Source: Tomocerus qinae (lineage: Eukaryota; Arthropoda; Collembola; Entomobryomorpha; Tomoceridae). Taken from it: a DNA stretch of 64,000 nucleotides. The translations under genes and the position numbers were made by a program. This document shows positions 60,023-64,000 of this stretch, piece by piece. The notes under the pieces were generated by a model, which was not told the DNA's origin, searched no databases, and was given only the letters and a program-made list of their open reading frames with translations. Each line of letters opens with the position of its first letter. Within the stretch, counting starts at the first letter, position 1. The DNA is taken from positions 104,677,812 through 104,741,811 of the forward strand of contig CM034546.1 of the NCBI GenBank assembly GCA_020055645.1, in the 5' to 3' direction.

Positions 60023-61369
60023 CACATAGGAAGTCGTCCTTGTTTTACTGTTATATACGATATTGCATCGCATTTGTGCTAACTCTAGTAATAAATTGCT
60101 GTGTAGTAGCATTTGTCATATGCTCTAGTTTTCATTGTTGATGCTATTGTAGTAAACGTTCTGGTATTTGCACTTAATGGAGGAATTTTCTGTTTCTAAT
60201 TCTGATAATTAACTTTAAAATACTATTCAACCATATTAAATGTCGTAGCTTTTTCACAGTTAATTACAGCTTACAGCACAATTCATTCCTAGAACTAAAC
60301 AAATTGTCACAATTAATTCGTCAATACAAACTCAACATTTGTTTTTCATTTTCCTTCGTTGTACACAGTCTAATAACCTTTACCTCAATGATTATCTAGA
60401 AACAAAATAAAGCGACCCAATTGTTGCATTGCAAGCCTTTTGTCATTGACAATTAAATTATGCAGTTATATTGCATGCTATTCTACAATTGAATTTGTCG
60501 TTTCTATTTTAAAACTAATTGGTGCAAGTTGTAGACGAAATATTAGTTTAATAAGCAGAAAAACTCATTTTGAAAGAGAATGAGGAATGAGATTGCTATA
60601 CGAGGTATAGCGATATTAGGGTAAATTACATTTGGTATGAAATATGGATGAGATGGGATCATGCGGATGTACTGTACACACATGCATATTGGTTTAGTAT
60701 GTAATTACGTCTGAAAATGGAAGATCGGAAGGTTTAAAGGTAGAGATATGACTAGAGACTAGCGTGACTGTTGGTTTGGAAAATTTTGCATTTCGTATTA
60801 TAAATTGAATATTATTCGAAATTTGACTGGATAAGGATCTCATTTCCTTCCTGTTTTCCCTAGAACAAGTGAATTACATTATTGCAACAAGTTTTATACA
60901 AAAAGGCTTGATTTGACTTTTGGATGTTGTGCATAGGCATATATGATATATTGAATCGATGTTTATAGAGCAGGAGCTCAGCTCCACATTTCCCCTCATG
61001 TTTTATTAAGGTTGTGTTTTTATAGTGTTGACTAGGGCTATATAAAACAAAGTAGGGCCATAATACAGCACATTCTTGCACTTATGTATGTCGCTGCATG
61101 AGAATGGCTGTACATATTGTATTAAAGTACCATATTTGGATTGATATGATGTGAATATAAAAGGCTGAGCTGGTCTGCTTGGTTTTCTCATGTGGTTTTG
61201 TTGGTAAGTGATAGATAACAGTGATAAAATGTTAGAGCTCTGTTCAGAGAAGAAAGCATGCACAGGCAACTTGAGATAAAGTGAGTCTCTGCTTTTATTT
61301 ATGTGCCAAAGCATGTGCACCGTTAGTGAAAGCTAAGCTCTGCATGTTCTCTCTTATTGTTATTATACA
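60023..61369. other. Intergenic, nothing recognised
   Basis: AT-rich. The overlapping minus-strand frames at 60,860-61,320 start from doubtful codons and show no domain. Confidence 0.45.
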
Positions 61370-61775
61370 CTCTGTGCATTCCTTACAGTCTGTATTCAAA
61401 CCCAGCCTGTTTTTAAACACACTAGTGTGTATTTAAACTCAAGAGTACCAAAAAATGTCAAAAATCTCATTGAATTCAGCTTTTATAATCATAAACAAAA
61501 TACTTTCAAGCACCAACAATCGATTACATTGGGAAAGCAAAATATTTAAATATCAGATCATGGTTTAATTAACAATTTATTTCAATCACTACTTGGTAGT
61601 AAATTTTCTAAACTGTTTTTTATAACTATACGTTGAATTCTATCCGAAATTCGTTTCACTATGGATTGTATGCATTTGAGAATGAGTTTTAATACGCACT
61701 AGTGTGTTTTAAGACATGTCAAGTATCAACTTGAACACAATTCAACTTATATGCACACACACTCCATGCACAGAG
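61370..61775. repeat. Inverted repeat pair with paired ACACTAGTGT palindromes, 406 bp
   Basis: The outer ends are CTCTGTGCAT (61,370-61,379) and its complement (61,766-61,775). Inside each arm is a similar segment centred on ACACACTAGTGTGT or a one-base variant of it (about 61,418-61,432 and 61,697-61,711), flanked by TTTAAA-like and AACTCA sequence. The arms are diverged and the spacer is AT-rich. This fits an old MITE, but no target duplication was identified. Confidence 0.5.
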
Positions 61776-64000
61776 TTAAAATACTTGAACAATTTTATAA
61801 AGGAGAGTCAGCAGTCTGGTGTGCAGTATAATGGATATATATATCAGATGTTAATGTGGAACGGGGAAGGTTGAGTGTGTAAATAAAAGGGTTAAAAATA
61901 AATGTATGTAATGTCAAGAGAGAGAATGGCAGTCTTGATATTTATTATACAATGAAGTGAACTGCAAGATATTCACTCTCTCCCTTTGCTTTCTCACACG
62001 TTTCTGGAGAAAGTCTTTTTAAGTTAAAGCTCGAACCGTGAAGCTTTCACGTAATGAATGTCTACTCCTACAGTCTGCTGTGGTGCCATAACAGGGAGGG
62101 AAGGAAGGCAGCCTTATAAATATCCCATTCAGTCAGCCAACCCGCACACTCTCCCTCCTTAAATCTCTTTAACTTATTTTTCCTATGCAAATGTCCGGAC
62201 AAAATGAACCATGTAAATTCTACATACTAAAAACCTGTTAACTTAGATGCGTTCTCCCTACTCTCATTTAAGAATTATCTTTCATCTTCAGAGTGCTTAT
62301 TGATATTAGATAATCATGAAAAACTTCATCTTATGAATAGTTGCATAAATTATCACATGAAATTTGCAAATAGCATTGACAAAGTGTAAATATAGGTACT
62401 AAAGTAGTACGTGCATGATCTATTATGGCATTCTATAATTATTATAATCCAGAATCCAGACTATGGATCTAAATGGACATTACGACATCATATACTTATA
62501 CAATGTACACGAATATATACATCAGCCACAAATTTTGCAACGTGATCAAGAATTCTTGTCTATGAGAGAAAATTCATCGTGATTAAAAATTATGTAAAAA
62601 GATTGAAAATCTACCACATATCATTCCGTTTTAATATTAATGTCAGTGCAGGCTATTGTACGTTGTGACAGGAGCGTATTGAAATCTACTAAGATTAATG
62701 CAAAATCATTTTTTTAATTTGTGCATTAGTAGGTCACGTTCGTTCTTGTATTATGTGTGCTCTCCTTCTGTCAATTGAAGAGAAAATGTGAAATCATGCG
62801 AAAGCTCGAAATGGGGTTTGGATTTCTACTTAATTCAACCGTTAATTTCATCTATTGCGCATTGATTCAGGATCTGTCTGACTACGAAGTATCTTTCGAA
62901 GGAAAGCTCCTAAAATGAATGGCCCCAGTAATCATGATAAGTCTGTAGCTAGAATTATCTGCTTTATTATCCCTGCTACGTGTGAAGGTTATTTAACGTT
63001 TGCTAAGGGATTGCTTCAGCAAGGCTTGAGATAATATTCCTTATCAAAGGAATGAAGAAGTATGTCGACAGAACAGCTTAAATTGGAGGGATTACTGAAG
63101 AACTGGGTCTAGCACTACTAAATGATCCTTCATACACTAAACACCTCTCCCTAGCTAAGGATAACAAGAGTGTGAGAACCCATTATTCTAATCATTATTT
63201 AAGATTTGCTAAGACCTAATCAAATGTTTTACTATGTAGTGGGTACATAGAATATGCAAAATTGTAATTCGCAGGCATATCTCCTGAATCTAAACTGTTT
63301 TATACTACGTACTGAATTAGAGTAGACACAAGGGTGCTTCTTGTCTGTACTTAAACATTTCAATATGAAAAATACTTAAAATCGTTGAAACAACTTTACT
63401 GGCATAAAATCCCAATTTATATCCATTTCTTAGTTATACGAGAATTGCTATAATTATTCTATTCCTACCTACGGCTTTTGATTGGTCGGAAATGATTCTT
63501 TTTTCGAAGAATTAGCCTTGACTGTAATAAGTCTCAAAAATCTATTCAGTTAGTATTAGCTGTAAGCATTTGTGCTGTACTAACTTTTTCTATTAGTTTT
63601 GAATGCAGAGTTACATACAATCTTACAATTAGGTACTTAAATGGCTCCACAAATAATGACAAAAATAGCGAAAAATACAATTAATACAAAATCGCACTAT
63701 TTTATAATCAATCCCTCCGTAGGAGTCAGCCTCAATTTATCTACTACTTTAAAAAAAATATTAAGCTACGATAACTTTTGAAAATTGGGTTTTGAGTGTT
63801 AAAATATGTAGCGGACAATTTGGGGTTGAATCGTGTAGAAGTTTTTTTCGACAACGATGCTCACATGGTTGACATTTACCGAAAAGACGATATTGGATCA
63901 CATCAGATAATAAAATAGAGTGATTCGTAAAGAGATTGACTGAAGGATATTGGTTATTCATTTTGTTCGGATTTTGGGGATAGTAGTAGAGCGTTAGCTT
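61776..64000. other. Intergenic; one TATA/initiator-like cluster
   Basis: No supported gene. At 62,115-62,122 TATAAATA is followed by TCAGTC (62,129-62,134) in a GC-richer patch (about 62,000-62,160), a possible plus-strand promoter although the TATA-to-initiator spacing is shorter than usual. No following exon was recognised before the window ends. Confidence 0.3.

Overview
This is eukaryotic nuclear DNA: about two-thirds A+T, gene-poor, with intron-sized gaps, GT..AG splice signals and several transposon families. The style (short AT-rich introns, TCAGT-like initiators, secreted Cys-rich GPI-type proteins, DIRS, MULE and hAT elements together) suggests an arthropod, probably an insect, but no marker gene fixes the species. 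No rRNA, tRNA, CRISPR or prokaryotic operon was seen.

Layout. Positions 1-27,985 are almost all non-coding: one small ORF (17,758-17,967, minus), one peptide fragment (19,713-19,898, minus), a perfect 28-bp palindrome (16,544), a 580-bp foldback element with two 130-bp arms of eight sub-repeats (20,831-21,410), and a duplicated block pair in which one half is inverted (24,628-25,567). A convincing first coding exon on the minus strand (27,986-28,432) encodes the Ser/Thr/Asn-rich N terminus of a probable nuclear regulator, and its other exons are not recognised to the left. A 470-bp hAT-type MITE with 8-bp target duplications follows (32,881-33,350), then weak candidate exons (35,045; 36,132; 39,877) and an 870-bp Mutator-like (MULE) remnant with exact 8-bp target duplications (37,762-38,631).

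The centrepiece is a complete DIRS-type tyrosine-recombinase retrotransposon at 41,688-46,831, read on the minus strand: a Gag-like ORF, an RT/RNase H/methyltransferase-like ORF and a tyrosine recombinase ORF, all open, with perfect 117-bp inverted terminal repeats and an internal complementary region that spells out the joined ends. Its leader carries six palindromes at about 30-bp spacing whose stems covary.

At 53.8-56.6 kb sit two divergent two-exon genes whose exons I reconstructed from splice signals and phase: a minus-strand helical protein starting Met-Gly-Gly-Gly (possible N-myristoylation) and a plus-strand secreted protein with signal peptide, 8-residue Thr-rich repeats, ten cysteines and a hydrophobic GPI-type tail. 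The rest, to 64,000, is intergenic or intronic with MITE-like inverted repeats at 57.3, 59.9 and 61.4 kb.

The DIRS proteins act together in one replication cycle. The host genes show no common pathway. Element boundaries and the two spliced genes rest on sequence read by eye. Protein family names are from recognised motifs, not from a search.
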